From: Bacteroidota bacterium
GTDB taxonomy: Bacteria; Bacteroidota; Bacteroidia; Flavobacteriales; Weeksellaceae
Reading direction: 5' to 3'
Assembly: GCA_023461035.1 (NCBI GenBank)
Contig: JAEWOD010000016.1
Span: 186,001 to 250,000, forward strand
DNA: 64,000 nt
Shown in pieces: positions 48,894 to 56,857 of this stretch. A model generated the notes under the pieces. That model worked only from the letters and a program-made list of their open reading frames with translations, was not told the origin of the DNA and searched no databases. The number at the start of each line of letters is the position of its first letter. The first letter of the stretch is position 1. A program made the translations under genes and the position numbers.

Positions 48894-48901
48894 TACTTTT
48901 G
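48894..48901 (+). promoter_or_regulatory. Candidate -7 element of the hemACDE operon
   Basis: TACTTTTG fits TAnnTTTG, 13-16 nt before the ATG codons at 48915 and 48918. A T5 run (48873-48877) about 16 bp upstream may be the -33 region. Confidence 0.4.
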
Positions 48902-48914
48902 TTTGTTGAATTTT

Positions 48915-50168
48915 ATGATGAAACACAATTCAAAAAAGGATTTTTATGTAATTGGTGTCAGCTATGAAAAAGCAGATGCTGAAACCCGGGGTAAATTTAC
49001 ATTTTTCCCGGAATCAGTCGAAGCATTTTCGGAAGAATCAAAATCCATAGGAATTGAAAATTTCTTTGTGGTTTCTACTTGTAACCGCTCTGAATTCTAC
49101 GGTTTTGCGGACAGTGTGGAATCCATGAAACAACTATATTGCAAACACACAAACGGTAGTTTGGAAGAAATGAATTCCGTGGTTTCCATCTATAAAAACG
49201 ATGAAGCCGTCGATCATTTATTCAAAGTGGCGGCCGGATTAAAAAGTCAGATTCTCGGTGATTTTGAAATCATCGGTCAAATCAAAACCTGGTTCAAACG
49301 TTTCAAAAAACAAGGTTCTTCCGGTGCTTTTCTGGAAAGATTAATCAACACCGCAATCCAAATCAGTAAAAAAGTCAAAACCGAAACCACGCTCAGCAAT
49401 GGTGCCGCTTCGGTTTCTTTTGCCGCTGTTCAATATATTTTAGCGACTCAATCAGCCATCTCTGAAAAAAATATCCTACTGTACGGAATTGGAAAAATAG
49501 GAAGAAATACTTGTACAAATCTTGTCAAACATACCCAAAATGATCATATTTCACTCATCAATCGCACGAAAGAAAAAGCGGAACTGATGACAGAAAAATA
49601 TGATGTTCTGGTTAAAGATTTCTCTGAATTAAAAGAAGAACTAAAATCAACTGACATTCTGATTGTCGCTACGGGAGCTGAGCAACCTACCATAACAGAA
49701 GAAATGATTCCGTTTGATAAAGAAATGACGATCATCGATTTGTCTGTTCCGGAAAACGTTGCACACACATTGGGTTCCCGGGAGGGCATCCAACTAATCA
49801 ATGTTGACGGCCTTTCCAAAATGGTGGATGACACGCTGGATTCCCGAAAAAATTCAGTTCCAAAAGCTTTGGAAATCATTTCCGAATGCAAAACCGAATT
49901 TGACAAATGGCTCAAAACACGCGAATATGTTCCGGTGATTCAGTCTTTTAAAGAGCGTTTGGAATTTTTACAGGAATTTGAATTGAAAAATCTCCAAAAG
50001 AAAAACCCGAAAATCAACGGAACAGAAACAGAAGTAGCTCAAAAATTAGTTCAAAATCTGACCAATCAATTCGCCTCTTATTTATTGGAAAACCGTGAAA
50101 ATGCAGACGAAACCATCGCCATGATGGAAGAAATTTTCAGGTTAAAAACGAATTCTTATAACCACTAA
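48915..50168 (+). CDS. hemA: Glutamyl-tRNA reductase
   Basis: 417 aa (start at 48915 or 48918). Reduces glutamyl-tRNA to glutamate semialdehyde, the entry to heme synthesis by the C5 route. VVSTCNRSEFYGFA holds the nucleophilic Cys; the NADPH domain has ILLYGIGKIGRNTCTNL; SHINRTKEKAE and the helical C-terminal dimer domain follow. The last codons and stop (encoding YNH) lie in an intergenic repeat. No hemL is in the window. First gene of hemA-hemC-hemD-hemE. Confidence 0.95.
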   Translation: MMKHNSKKDFYVIGVSYEKADAETRGKFTFFPESVEAFSEESKSIGIENFFVVSTCNRSEFYGFADSVESMKQLYCKHTNGSLEEMNSVVSIYKNDEAVDHLFKVAAGLKSQILGDFEIIGQIKTWFKRFKKQGSSGAFLERLINTAIQISKKVKTETTLSNGAASVSFAAVQYILATQSAISEKNILLYGIGKIGRNTCTNLVKHTQNDHISLINRTKEKAELMTEKYDVLVKDFSELKEELKSTDILIVATGAEQPTITEEMIPFDKEMTIIDLSVPENVAHTLGSREGIQLINVDGLSKMVDDTLDSRKNSVPKALEIISECKTEFDKWLKTREYVPVIQSFKERLEFLQEFELKNLQKKNPKINGTETEVAQKLVQNLTNQFASYLLENRENADETIAMMEEIFRLKTNSYNH

Positions 50169-50255
50169 GGTCACTAAGAATGCGCAAAGTTCACAAATAA
50201 AAAATCAGAACACGTTGTGCCCATTTTGGCAAAAATTGAGTGTTCTTTGTGGTAG
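50159..50255. repeat. Imperfect inverted intergenic repeat between hemA and hemC
   Basis: The left end AACCACTAAGGTCACTAAGA begins inside the last hemA codons; the right end TGTTCTTTGTGGT lies just before hemC. The two ends are imperfect inverse copies of each other with a central CACAAA/TTGTG set. It resembles intergenic repeats I associate with Bacteroidota, but I cannot confirm copies elsewhere. Confidence 0.4.
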
Positions 50256-50260
50256 AAAAA

Positions 50261-51184
50261 ATGAAAAACAAAATCATCAGAATAGGAACACGAAAAAGCC
50301 CGCTGGCTATATGGCAGGCAGAATGGGTACAAAGAAAATTAACTGAAAAAAATATTTCTACCGAAATCGTTCCCATCACTTCAGAAGGTGATTTAAATCT
50401 GAAACAACCCATTTATCAGTTGGGCATCACGGGCGTTTTTACTCGTTCGCTGGATATTGCACTTTTAAACGATCAAATCGACATTGCAGTTCACAGCTTA
50501 AAAGATGTTCCTACTCTGCTTCCGGATGGAATTAAGCTAAAAGCTTTTATGAAACGCGGAAATCCAAATGACATTTTGGTCTATAAATCCGATGAAATTT
50601 TTGAAAAAGAAAAAAAAACCATCGCTACCGGAAGTTTGCGCCGGACTTCATTTTGGCTAAATAAATTTCCGCAGGATTCCGTAGTTGATTTAAGAGGAAA
50701 TGTACAATTGAGAATTCAGAAATTGATGGATTCTGACTGGGACGGAGCGATTTTCGCTTATGCCGGATTGGAGCGAAGTGAAATCCTGAATGAGCTCAAC
50801 GCCAAAGGATTGAAATATAAAATTCTGGAATGGATGATTCCTGCACCTTCACAAGGAATCGTGGGAATTACCTGCCAATCAGATTTTGAAATGCCGGATA
50901 TTTCCGATGAAAACTCAAAAATTGCCGCAACCATTGAACGGGAATTTTTAAATGTCTTGGAAGGTGGATGTACGGCCCCGATTGGGGCAAATGCTGAAAT
51001 TTCTGATGGAATTGTAGATTTCAAAGGTTCCATTCTTTCACTGGACGGAAAACAAATTATTTCTATTAAAGAAAGTTTTTCTACTTCTGATTTTGAAAAC
51101 AAAGGAAAAGAATTGGCAGAAAAATGTTTTGAATTGGGTGCGAAAGAATTGATTGAAGAAATTAAAACCCAGTTTCAAAAGTGA
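50261..51184 (+). CDS. hemC: Hydroxymethylbilane synthase (porphobilinogen deaminase)
   Basis: 307 aa from the ATG at 50261 (an upstream GTG frame start is less likely). Joins four porphobilinogen units. Motifs: IIRIGTRKSPLAIWQAEWV, DIAVHSLKDVPTLLPDGI (catalytic Asp nearby), TGSLRRTSFWLNKFP, DLRGNVQLRIQKLM and the dipyrromethane-cofactor Cys in LEGGCTAPIGANAEI. Overlaps hemD by 4 bp. Confidence 0.96.
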   Translation: MKNKIIRIGTRKSPLAIWQAEWVQRKLTEKNISTEIVPITSEGDLNLKQPIYQLGITGVFTRSLDIALLNDQIDIAVHSLKDVPTLLPDGIKLKAFMKRGNPNDILVYKSDEIFEKEKKTIATGSLRRTSFWLNKFPQDSVVDLRGNVQLRIQKLMDSDWDGAIFAYAGLERSEILNELNAKGLKYKILEWMIPAPSQGIVGITCQSDFEMPDISDENSKIAATIEREFLNVLEGGCTAPIGANAEISDGIVDFKGSILSLDGKQIISIKESFSTSDFENKGKELAEKCFELGAKELIEEIKTQFQK

Positions 51185-51855
51185 AAAAAATCCTTTTCAC
51201 AAAAGAAATAAGTAGGGACTGGCTAAATGAAAATTTAGACCCAAATATAGAATTTGAAATTTGTCCGGCTTTGAAAATTGAGATTTATCCGCAGAAAGAA
51301 TTTGTTCATAAAATCAATCAAAACACCCATAAATTTATTATTTCCAGTCAAAATTCGGTCAAAGCAATTGAGGATTTAAAATTGGAAGGAGAATTTTATG
51401 TTGTAGGAGAAAATACAGCCCGGAAATTAACAGAAGTCGGATTTAAAGTGGTTCATGTTGAAAATTACGCTTCTGAATTAGCCGAATATATTCTGAAAAA
51501 TGAAAAACCCCAAATTTGGAATTTCTTTTGTGGGAATAATCGCAGGGAAACATTGTTTGAAAAACTGACTCCCAACGGACATTATTTGAATGAAATCATT
51601 TGCTATGATTCGATTCCGATGAATTATATGATTGATTCTGACTCATTTGATGGTTTTGTTTTTTTTAGTCCATTGGCTGTAAAAACTTATTTTTCAAATA
51701 ATTCTGTACCGGAAAATTCGGTTATCTTCAGCATTGGGAATACGACAACAGAAGAGATAAAAAAATATATCAAAAATGACATCATTACTGCCGAAATTCC
51801 GCTTTTGGAAAAGGTAGTGGAAAAAATAAACAAGCACTATGACACCGAAAAATGA
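51181..51855 (+). CDS. hemD: Uroporphyrinogen-III synthase
   Basis: 224 aa with a GTG start overlapping the hemC stop by 4 bp. The fold is poorly conserved in sequence: KKILFTKEIS at the N terminus, KFIISSQNSVKAIEDL, FYVVGENTARKLTEVGF, DGFVFFSPLAVKTYF, VIFSIGNTTTEEIKKY are the recognisable blocks. Identity rests on these plus its place between hemC and hemE. Ends 17 bp inside the hemE frame. Confidence 0.88.
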   Translation: MKKILFTKEISRDWLNENLDPNIEFEICPALKIEIYPQKEFVHKINQNTHKFIISSQNSVKAIEDLKLEGEFYVVGENTARKLTEVGFKVVHVENYASELAEYILKNEKPQIWNFFCGNNRRETLFEKLTPNGHYLNEIICYDSIPMNYMIDSDSFDGFVFFSPLAVKTYFSNNSVPENSVIFSIGNTTTEEIKKYIKNDIITAEIPLLEKVVEKINKHYDTEK

Positions 51856-52864
51856 TTTATTGCTGCGGGCATTACGAGGAGAAGAAGTTCAAAGGCCACC
51901 GGTCTGGATGATGCGGCAAGCCGGACGATATTTGCCTGAATTTATCGCTCTGCGTGATAAATACGACTTTTTCACTCGCTGTCAAACGCCTGAACTGGCA
52001 GCCGAAATCACGGTTCAACCCATCAGAAGATTTCCGCTGGACGCCGCCATTTTGTTTTCCGATATTCTGGTAATTCCGCAGGCAATGGGACTCGATTTTG
52101 AGATGAGGCACAATGTGGGTCCGTGGCTGGAAAATCCAATTCGGACCCCACAACAGGTCAGAGATATTCAGGTTCCTGATGTAGAGGAGACGCTTAATTA
52201 TGTTTTTGAAGCCATTAAACTCACCAAAAACGAATTGAACAATGAAATCCCGTTATTTGGTTTTGCCGGCTCGCCGTGGACGATTCTTTGCTATTGCGTG
52301 GAAGGACGCGGCTCGAAAGCATTTGACATCGCCAAAAGTTTTTGTTTTCAGCATCCGGCTGCCGCTCATGAATTATTGCAAAAAATCACGGATACGACAA
52401 TTGCTTACTTGCTTAAAAAGGTTGAATATGGTTGTAATGTGATTCAGGTTTTTGACAGTTGGGGCGGAATGCTTTCGCCTAAAGATTATGATGAATTTTC
52501 CTGGCCGTACATTGAGCAAATTGTCAATGCAGTTTCAGAAAAAGCACCGGTGATTGTTTTTGCCAAAGGCTGTTGGTTCGCATTGGAAAAAATGGCCCAA
52601 TCAAAAGCTTCGGCTTTGGGAGTTGACTGGACTTGTTCGCCGAAAATCGCAAGAGAATTAACCCAAAATAAAATCACGCTTCAGGGGAACTTTGATCCGG
52701 CTCGATTGCTTTCTCCTCCGGAAACCATTCAGAAAATGGTCAAAGAAATGATTGATGAATTTGGTACAACAAAATACATTGCCAATTTAGGACACGGCAT
52801 CCTGCCCAATGTTCCGGTTGAAAATGCAAGGGCTTTTGTGGAAGCGGTGGTGAATTATAAGTAA
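51839..52864 (+). CDS. hemE: Uroporphyrinogen decarboxylase
   Basis: 341 aa. Removes four carboxyl groups from uroporphyrinogen III to give coproporphyrinogen III. Signature RPPVWMMRQAGRYLPEF (N-terminal), DAAILFSDILVIPQAMG, LFGFAGSPWTILCYCVEG, VIQVFDSWGG and YIANLGHGILPNVP. Overlaps hemD by 17 bp, so translation is likely coupled. Last gene of the operon in this window; downstream it converges with the GreA-like gene. Confidence 0.97.
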   Translation: MTPKNDLLLRALRGEEVQRPPVWMMRQAGRYLPEFIALRDKYDFFTRCQTPELAAEITVQPIRRFPLDAAILFSDILVIPQAMGLDFEMRHNVGPWLENPIRTPQQVRDIQVPDVEETLNYVFEAIKLTKNELNNEIPLFGFAGSPWTILCYCVEGRGSKAFDIAKSFCFQHPAAAHELLQKITDTTIAYLLKKVEYGCNVIQVFDSWGGMLSPKDYDEFSWPYIEQIVNAVSEKAPVIVFAKGCWFALEKMAQSKASALGVDWTCSPKIARELTQNKITLQGNFDPARLLSPPETIQKMVKEMIDEFGTTKYIANLGHGILPNVPVENARAFVEAVVNYK

Positions 52865-52884
52865 GCTGGAAGCAAATCCTTCAA

Positions 52885-53262
52885 TTATTCCACCAAATGC
52901 TCATTTGAGACACTCAGAATCTTAAGCAGCATTTTCCCACCGGGCATTTCCCATTCGACTTCGTCATTTTCAGAGAAACCGATGAGTGCCGTTCCCAATG
53001 GTGCAAAAATGGAAATCTTTTGTTGTTTCAAATTGGATTCTTCCGGTAAAACCAATTGAACTTGCATTTTGTTTTTGGTTTTTACCACTTCAAATTCCAC
53101 TTCAGAACCTATGCGGATGATTTTTTTATTGAGCTCTTCTTCCTTGATGACAATTGCACGATCCAATTCATCGGACAGTGGTATTCCTTCCTTAGGATTT
53201 CTTTTGATCAGTTCGCGAAGTGCTTGATATTCGGATAATAATATAATGGGTTTTACATTCAT
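52885..53262 (-). CDS. GreA/GreB-type C-terminal domain protein (Rnk-like)
   Basis: 125 aa. The C-terminal FKBP-like domain of Gre factors is visible: RIGSEVEFEVVKTKN, ISIFAPLGTALIGFSENDEVEWEMPGGKMLLKI. The N-terminal coiled-coil is reduced to about 45 residues (EYQALRELIKRNPKEGIPLSDELDRAI), as in Rnk-type anti-Gre proteins that bind RNA polymerase without cleavage activity. Soluble, monocistronic. Confidence 0.83.
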   Translation of the reverse strand: MNVKPIILLSEYQALRELIKRNPKEGIPLSDELDRAIVIKEEELNKKIIRIGSEVEFEVVKTKNKMQVQLVLPEESNLKQQKISIFAPLGTALIGFSENDEVEWEMPGGKMLLKILSVSNEHLVE

Positions 53263-53329
53263 GACTAAAAATTTAAATTAAAAAAGTGAAGAAGCATTCC
53301 TGAAAAAGAATGTCTGATTTATGATTAAG

Positions 53330-53350
53330 CTCCCAAATTCAATTTGGGAG
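53330..53350. repeat. 21-bp perfect inverted repeat
   Basis: CTCCCAAATT-C-AATTTGGGAG, perfect 10-bp arms. It lies in the 213-bp space between the GreA-like gene and the small T9SS-tail gene (both minus strand). No T run follows on either strand, so it is not a clear terminator; it may be an operator or a decayed hairpin repeat. Confidence 0.6.
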
Positions 53351-53475
53351 AATTAGAAAATAAAGGCTTTACTATGAGAAAGAAGAACAATTCTTTCCGA
53401 ACTATATGAAAAAATAAAAATGCGTAATATGTAGGTCAAATATGACATAGCAGTTTTTCAGATTTCGGGAAAAAG

Positions 53476-53820
53476 TTATTGCTTGATTAAAGTCGCAACT
53501 TCAGATGAGTTGTCTGCAAAGATTACACGAACTAAATATTTTCCTTTTTTCAGGTTTCTAACATTTAGATCAATGATTTTTGAATTCGTATTATATTGTT
53601 GTGAAAAAACTTCACTTCCTATAATACTGTAAATAGAAATAGATCTGATTTCTTCCTGACTTCCTTCTACAGATATTTTAATGTCTGCAACAGCAGGATT
53701 GGGAGAAATTTTTACATTTTTATCGTTCACAGTAGTAGAAATAGCTATTCCATCCTTTGATTGTGCGTACACACTCAAGGTGGAAAAACATAAGAACAAT
53801 AAAAGTAGAATTCGTTTCAT
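53476..53820 (-). CDS. Small secreted protein made of little more than a T9SS sorting domain
   Basis: 114 aa: signal peptide MKRILLLLFLCFSTLSVYAQ, about 15 residues of linker, then a type-A T9SS C-terminal domain (NVKISPNPAVADIKISVEG, IRSISIYSIIGSEVFSQQ, LNVRNLKKGKYLVRVIFADNSSEVATLIKQ). There is no cargo domain. It might be a remnant of a larger surface protein, or a genuine mini-CTD protein. Both possibilities fit the sequence. Confidence 0.85.
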   Translation of the reverse strand: MKRILLLLFLCFSTLSVYAQSKDGIAISTTVNDKNVKISPNPAVADIKISVEGSQEEIRSISIYSIIGSEVFSQQYNTNSKIIDLNVRNLKKGKYLVRVIFADNSSEVATLIKQ

Positions 53821-53887
53821 TTCAATTAGTACAAATTTAGCACATATTTTTTATTTTCCAATATCTGTACCAAAATAATTTAAATAA

Positions 53888-53917
53888 AAAAATGTGGCAC
53901 AAAAGCACCACATTTTT
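53888..53917 (-). terminator. Terminator of the rplM-rpsI-rpsB-tsf block
   Basis: AAAAATGTGG pairs with CCACATTTTT around a 10-nt loop, 21 nt past the tsf stop; on the minus strand it continues TTTTTTTATTTA. Confidence 0.8.
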
Positions 53918-53937
53918 ATGTGAAATATATCCGGTTT

Positions 53938-54759
53938 TTATAGTCCGTAACGGATATAACCGATTACCTGTAACTCAGGATTTACCGATTTTACGTGTTC
54001 TGCAACAGAAATTTTTGCTTCTTTGATAAACGGTTGGTGAACCAATGTGTTTTCTTTAAAGAATTTCTGCAATTTTCCTTTTGCGATATTTTCAATCATA
54101 TTTTCAGGTTTTCCTTCCTGACGCAGTTGGTCTTTTGCAATTTCCAGTTCCTGATCGATAACGGTTTGAGAAACTTGGCTTTCATCCAACGCTACCGGAT
54201 TCATAGCCGCAACCTGCATGGCTATTTCTTTTGCAACTTCTTCTGAACCATCTACTTTATCGGACAATGCTACTACTGCACCGATTTTGTTTCCTGCATG
54301 GATGTAAGCATTTACAAACGGACCTGCCAAAGTCTGAAAAGTTCCGATTTCAATTTTTTCTCCGATTACACCTGTCTGTTCTGTCATTTTTTCGGCAACG
54401 CTGATTCCGTCTATGTCAGCTTTCAAAAATTCTTCTTTGTCTTCATAGCTAAGTGCCATGTCAGCCAATTTTTGAGCCAATGCAACAAAGTCTTCATTTT
54501 TAGCTACGAAATCGGTTTCACAATTTAAAGAAATGATTACTCCCTTTGAATTGTCACCGTTTACTTTTGCAATAACTGCACCTTCTGTGCTTTCTCTGTC
54601 AGCACGATTAGCAGCTACTTTTTGTCCTTTTTTACGAAGGATTTCGATGGCTTTATCAAAATCTCCACCTGCTTCTTCCAAAGCTTTTTTAGAGTCCATC
54701 ATTCCGGCTCCGGTTGCGTTACGAAGTTTACTTACTTCTGCGGCAGTTGCTTTATACAT
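53938..54759 (-). CDS. tsf: Translation elongation factor Ts
   Basis: 273 aa. Exchanges GDP for GTP on EF-Tu. N-terminal UBA-like domain: AEVSKLRNATGAGMMDSKKALEEAGGDFDKAIEILRKKG; core: ISLNCETDFVAKNEDF (TDFV motif), AMQVAAMNPVALDES, then the C-terminal PFIKEAKISVAEHV. Typical Bacteroidota length. Downstream of rpsB after 114 bp holding a hairpin; ends at a terminator. Confidence 0.97.
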   Translation of the reverse strand: MYKATAAEVSKLRNATGAGMMDSKKALEEAGGDFDKAIEILRKKGQKVAANRADRESTEGAVIAKVNGDNSKGVIISLNCETDFVAKNEDFVALAQKLADMALSYEDKEEFLKADIDGISVAEKMTEQTGVIGEKIEIGTFQTLAGPFVNAYIHAGNKIGAVVALSDKVDGSEEVAKEIAMQVAAMNPVALDESQVSQTVIDQELEIAKDQLRQEGKPENMIENIAKGKLQKFFKENTLVHQPFIKEAKISVAEHVKSVNPELQVIGYIRYGL

Positions 54760-54804
54760 TTTTAAATTATTTTAATGGTTAAAAATTGAATTCTAAAATA
54801 AAAA

Positions 54805-54832
54805 GTAGTTCTTCCGTAAACGAAAGAACTAC
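54805..54832 (-). terminator. Hairpin with T tract inside the rpsB-tsf gap (attenuator)
   Basis: GTAGTTCTT pairs with AAGAACTAC around a 10-nt loop; the minus strand continues TTTTTATTTT. It stands between rpsB and tsf, so it could reduce read-through into tsf or end rpsB transcripts. Confidence 0.65.
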
Positions 54833-54873
54833 ATTAATTTATGATTAATTCTGATGATGAATCATCTGAATTT

Positions 54874-55653
54874 TTATTCCGCTTCTTTCGTTTCTTCCGC
54901 TTCTTGCTGAACCTCTACTTCTTCGACTTCATCTTTTGGTTCATCTTTGGATTTGTCTTTTTCCGCTTTTCTGGCAGACAATCCTTCTTTGATAGCGTCT
55001 GTTACATTTTGCAAGATAATATCAATTGATTTTGACGCATCGTCATTTGCCGGGATTGCAAAATCAACTTCTCTCGGATCAGTATTGGTATCTACCATAG
55101 CAAAAATTGGAATACCCAACTTTTGTGCTTCTGCAACTGCGATGTGTTCTCTTACGGTATCCACAATGAAAATCGCAGACGGGATACGTGTCATGTCAGC
55201 AATTGAACCCAAATCCTTTTCCAATTTTGCTCTTTGACGATCTACCTGTAATCTTTCTTTTTTGGAAAGCGTTTCAAAAGTTCCGTCTTTTTTCATGCGG
55301 TCAATGGAATTCATTTTTTTAACCGCCTTACGAATTGTTACAAAGTTTGTCAACATCCCTCCCATCCATCGTTCAGTGATGTACGGCATGTTTACTTCCT
55401 GTGCATGTTTTGCAACAACTTCTTTTGCTTGTTTTTTAGTAGCTACAAAAAGAATTTTTCTTCCTGATGAAGCAATTTTTCCAAGAGCGCTGGAAGCTTC
55501 TTCTAACTTCACGGCTGTTTTGTGAAGATCAATGATATGGATTCCGTTTTTCTCCATGAAGATATAAGGAGACATGTTTGGATTCCATTTTCTTGTCAGG
55601 TGACCGAAGTGAACTCCGGCTTCTAACAATTGTTTTACATTTGCTTTTGCCAT
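54874..55653 (-). CDS. rpsB: 30S ribosomal protein S2
   Basis: 259 aa. LLEAGVHFGHLTRKWNPNM, IIDLHKTAVKLEEA, FVATKKQAKEVV, ERWMGGMLTNFVTI, RIPSAIFIVDT and PIFAMVDTNTDPREVDFAIPANDDA are invariant S2 blocks. The C-terminal 35 residues are almost all charged (KDKSKDEPKDEVEEVEVQQEAEE), as in Bacteroidota S2 proteins. The 5' leader (55654-55740) is GC-richer than flanking DNA and could hold an autoregulatory RNA. Confidence 0.97.
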   Translation of the reverse strand: MAKANVKQLLEAGVHFGHLTRKWNPNMSPYIFMEKNGIHIIDLHKTAVKLEEASSALGKIASSGRKILFVATKKQAKEVVAKHAQEVNMPYITERWMGGMLTNFVTIRKAVKKMNSIDRMKKDGTFETLSKKERLQVDRQRAKLEKDLGSIADMTRIPSAIFIVDTVREHIAVAEAQKLGIPIFAMVDTNTDPREVDFAIPANDDASKSIDIILQNVTDAIKEGLSARKAEKDKSKDEPKDEVEEVEVQQEAEETKEAE

Positions 55654-55777
55654 TTTCTTTGTTTTTAGTTTACGTTCCGCCTAATCAGCAAGCAATGTTT
55701 AAGTGGTTGAAATGATCTCGCCAAAAACATTTAGATGCTAAACCAACCGGAAAATGGTTTTATAAATTAATTTGTTG

Positions 55778-55840
55778 TTTCAAGTTTAAGGTTTCAAGTT
55801 CATGTTAAAATAATTTAAACTTTGAACATAAAACTTTAAA
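55778..55840. repeat. Heptamer repeats in direct and inverse orientation between rpsI and rpsB
   Basis: TTTCAAG, TTTAAGG, TTTCAAG (55778-55798) and, facing them, TTTAAAC, TTTGAAC, and similar inverse units up to about 55840. The two halves could pair into a long imperfect hairpin. The array sits inside a ribosomal-protein gene block. Confidence 0.7.
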
Positions 55841-55849
55841 TAATAATTT

Positions 55850-56236
55850 TTAACGTTTCGAGAATTGGAATCTCTTACGAGCTTTTTTCTGACCGAATTT
55901 CTTACGCTCTACCATACGAGGATCACGAGTCAGCAAACCTTCCGGCTTCAACTGAAGTCTGAAATCTGCGTCAACTTCGCAAAGTGCTCTGGAAATACCC
56001 AAACGGATTGCTTCCGCCTGACCGGTAATTCCACCTCCAAATACTTTTACGTCTACATTGTATTTCCCTTTGTTTCCGGTAATAGCCAATGGCTGTTCTA
56101 CTTTAAACTGTAATACACCTGTAGTAAAATAGTCTTTTAATTCGCGACCATTGATATAGATTTCACCGTTTCCTTCTTGTAGATAAACACGAGCTACGGA
56201 AGTTTTTCTTCGGCCTATTTTGTGAACGATTGCCAT
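55850..56236 (-). CDS. rpsI: 30S ribosomal protein S9
   Basis: 128 aa. MAIVHKIGRRKTSVARVYLQEGNGEIYINGR, VFGGGITGQAEAIRLGISRALCEV and the C terminus DPRMVERKKFGQKKARKRFQFSKR ending in the conserved (S)KR, which reaches the P-site tRNA. 2 bp after rplM, so cotranscribed. About 200 bp separate it from rpsB. Confidence 0.97.
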   Translation of the reverse strand: MAIVHKIGRRKTSVARVYLQEGNGEIYINGRELKDYFTTGVLQFKVEQPLAITGNKGKYNVDVKVFGGGITGQAEAIRLGISRALCEVDADFRLQLKPEGLLTRDPRMVERKKFGQKKARKRFQFSKR

Positions 56237-56238
56237 AA

Positions 56239-56694
56239 TTATAAATATGCGTTAATGTCTATTGATTTTGGTTTTTGACCTTGATGTGGATGTTCCTCAC
56301 CTGAGTAAACATAAACATTTGACAAAATCTGTGCTCCCAGTTTGTTTTTTGGAAGCATTCCTTTTACCGCTTTTTCAATCAAACGGATTGGATCTTTATC
56401 AAACAATTGTTGAGCCGTCAAACTTCTTTGTCCACCCGGATAACCTGTATGACGAATGTAAAGTTTTTCGTCCCATTTTTTTCCTGTCAACTGAATTTTA
56501 TCGGCATTTAACACCACCACATAATCTCCACAATCAGCATGAGGTGTAAAACTTGTTTTGTGTTTTCCTCTTGCCAATTTAGCAACTCCTGATGCCAATC
56601 TACCTAAACTTAGGCCGGCAGCATCTACCTGAATCCACTCCTTTTGTGCGGTTTCTTTATTTGCCGATATTGTTTTATAACTCAACGTATCCAC
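56239..56694 (-). CDS. rplM: 50S ribosomal protein L13
   Basis: 151 aa with a GTG start at 56694. Related proteins begin MDTLSYKTISANK, and the sequence VDTLSYKTISANK starts exactly there; the ATG frame start at 56745 lies inside the promoter. Blocks: WIQVDAAGLSLGRLAS, YVVVLNADKIQLTGKKWDEKLYIRHTGYPGGQR, AVKGMLPKNKLGAQIL, VYSGEEHPHQGQKP. First gene of rplM-rpsI. Confidence 0.95.
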   Translation of the reverse strand: MDTLSYKTISANKETAQKEWIQVDAAGLSLGRLASGVAKLARGKHKTSFTPHADCGDYVVVLNADKIQLTGKKWDEKLYIRHTGYPGGQRSLTAQQLFDKDPIRLIEKAVKGMLPKNKLGAQILSNVYVYSGEEHPHQGQKPKSIDINAYL

Positions 56695-56742
56695 TGTATT
56701 GATTTTTAATATTTTATATATTGTGAATGAAAATTCGGGTTG

Positions 56743-56774
56743 CAAATGTAGGAATTCATTTTGTTTTTCCCAAA
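56743..56774 (-). promoter_or_regulatory. Promoter of rplM-rpsI with both -33 and -7 elements
   Basis: On the minus strand: TTTG (plus 56774-56771), a 20-bp spacer, then TACATTTG (56750-56743). This matches the Bacteroidota consensus TTTG-N19/20-TAnnTTTG and starts transcription about 42 nt before the GTG at 56694. It is the clearest promoter in the window. Confidence 0.75.
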
Positions 56775-56807
56775 TTCATTTCAGAATTATTTTAATTAAT
56801 TGAAAAT

Positions 56808-56838
56808 AAAAATGCCCCGATCTCTCAGGGCATTTTAT
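56808..56838 (-). terminator. Terminator of the secreted T9SS-tail protein gene
   Basis: AAAATGCCC pairs with GGGCATTTT around a 10-nt loop, 20 nt past the stop at 56858; the minus strand continues TTTTTATTTTC. Confidence 0.8.
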
Positions 56839-56857
56839 TTTTAAGTGGTTTTATTTA

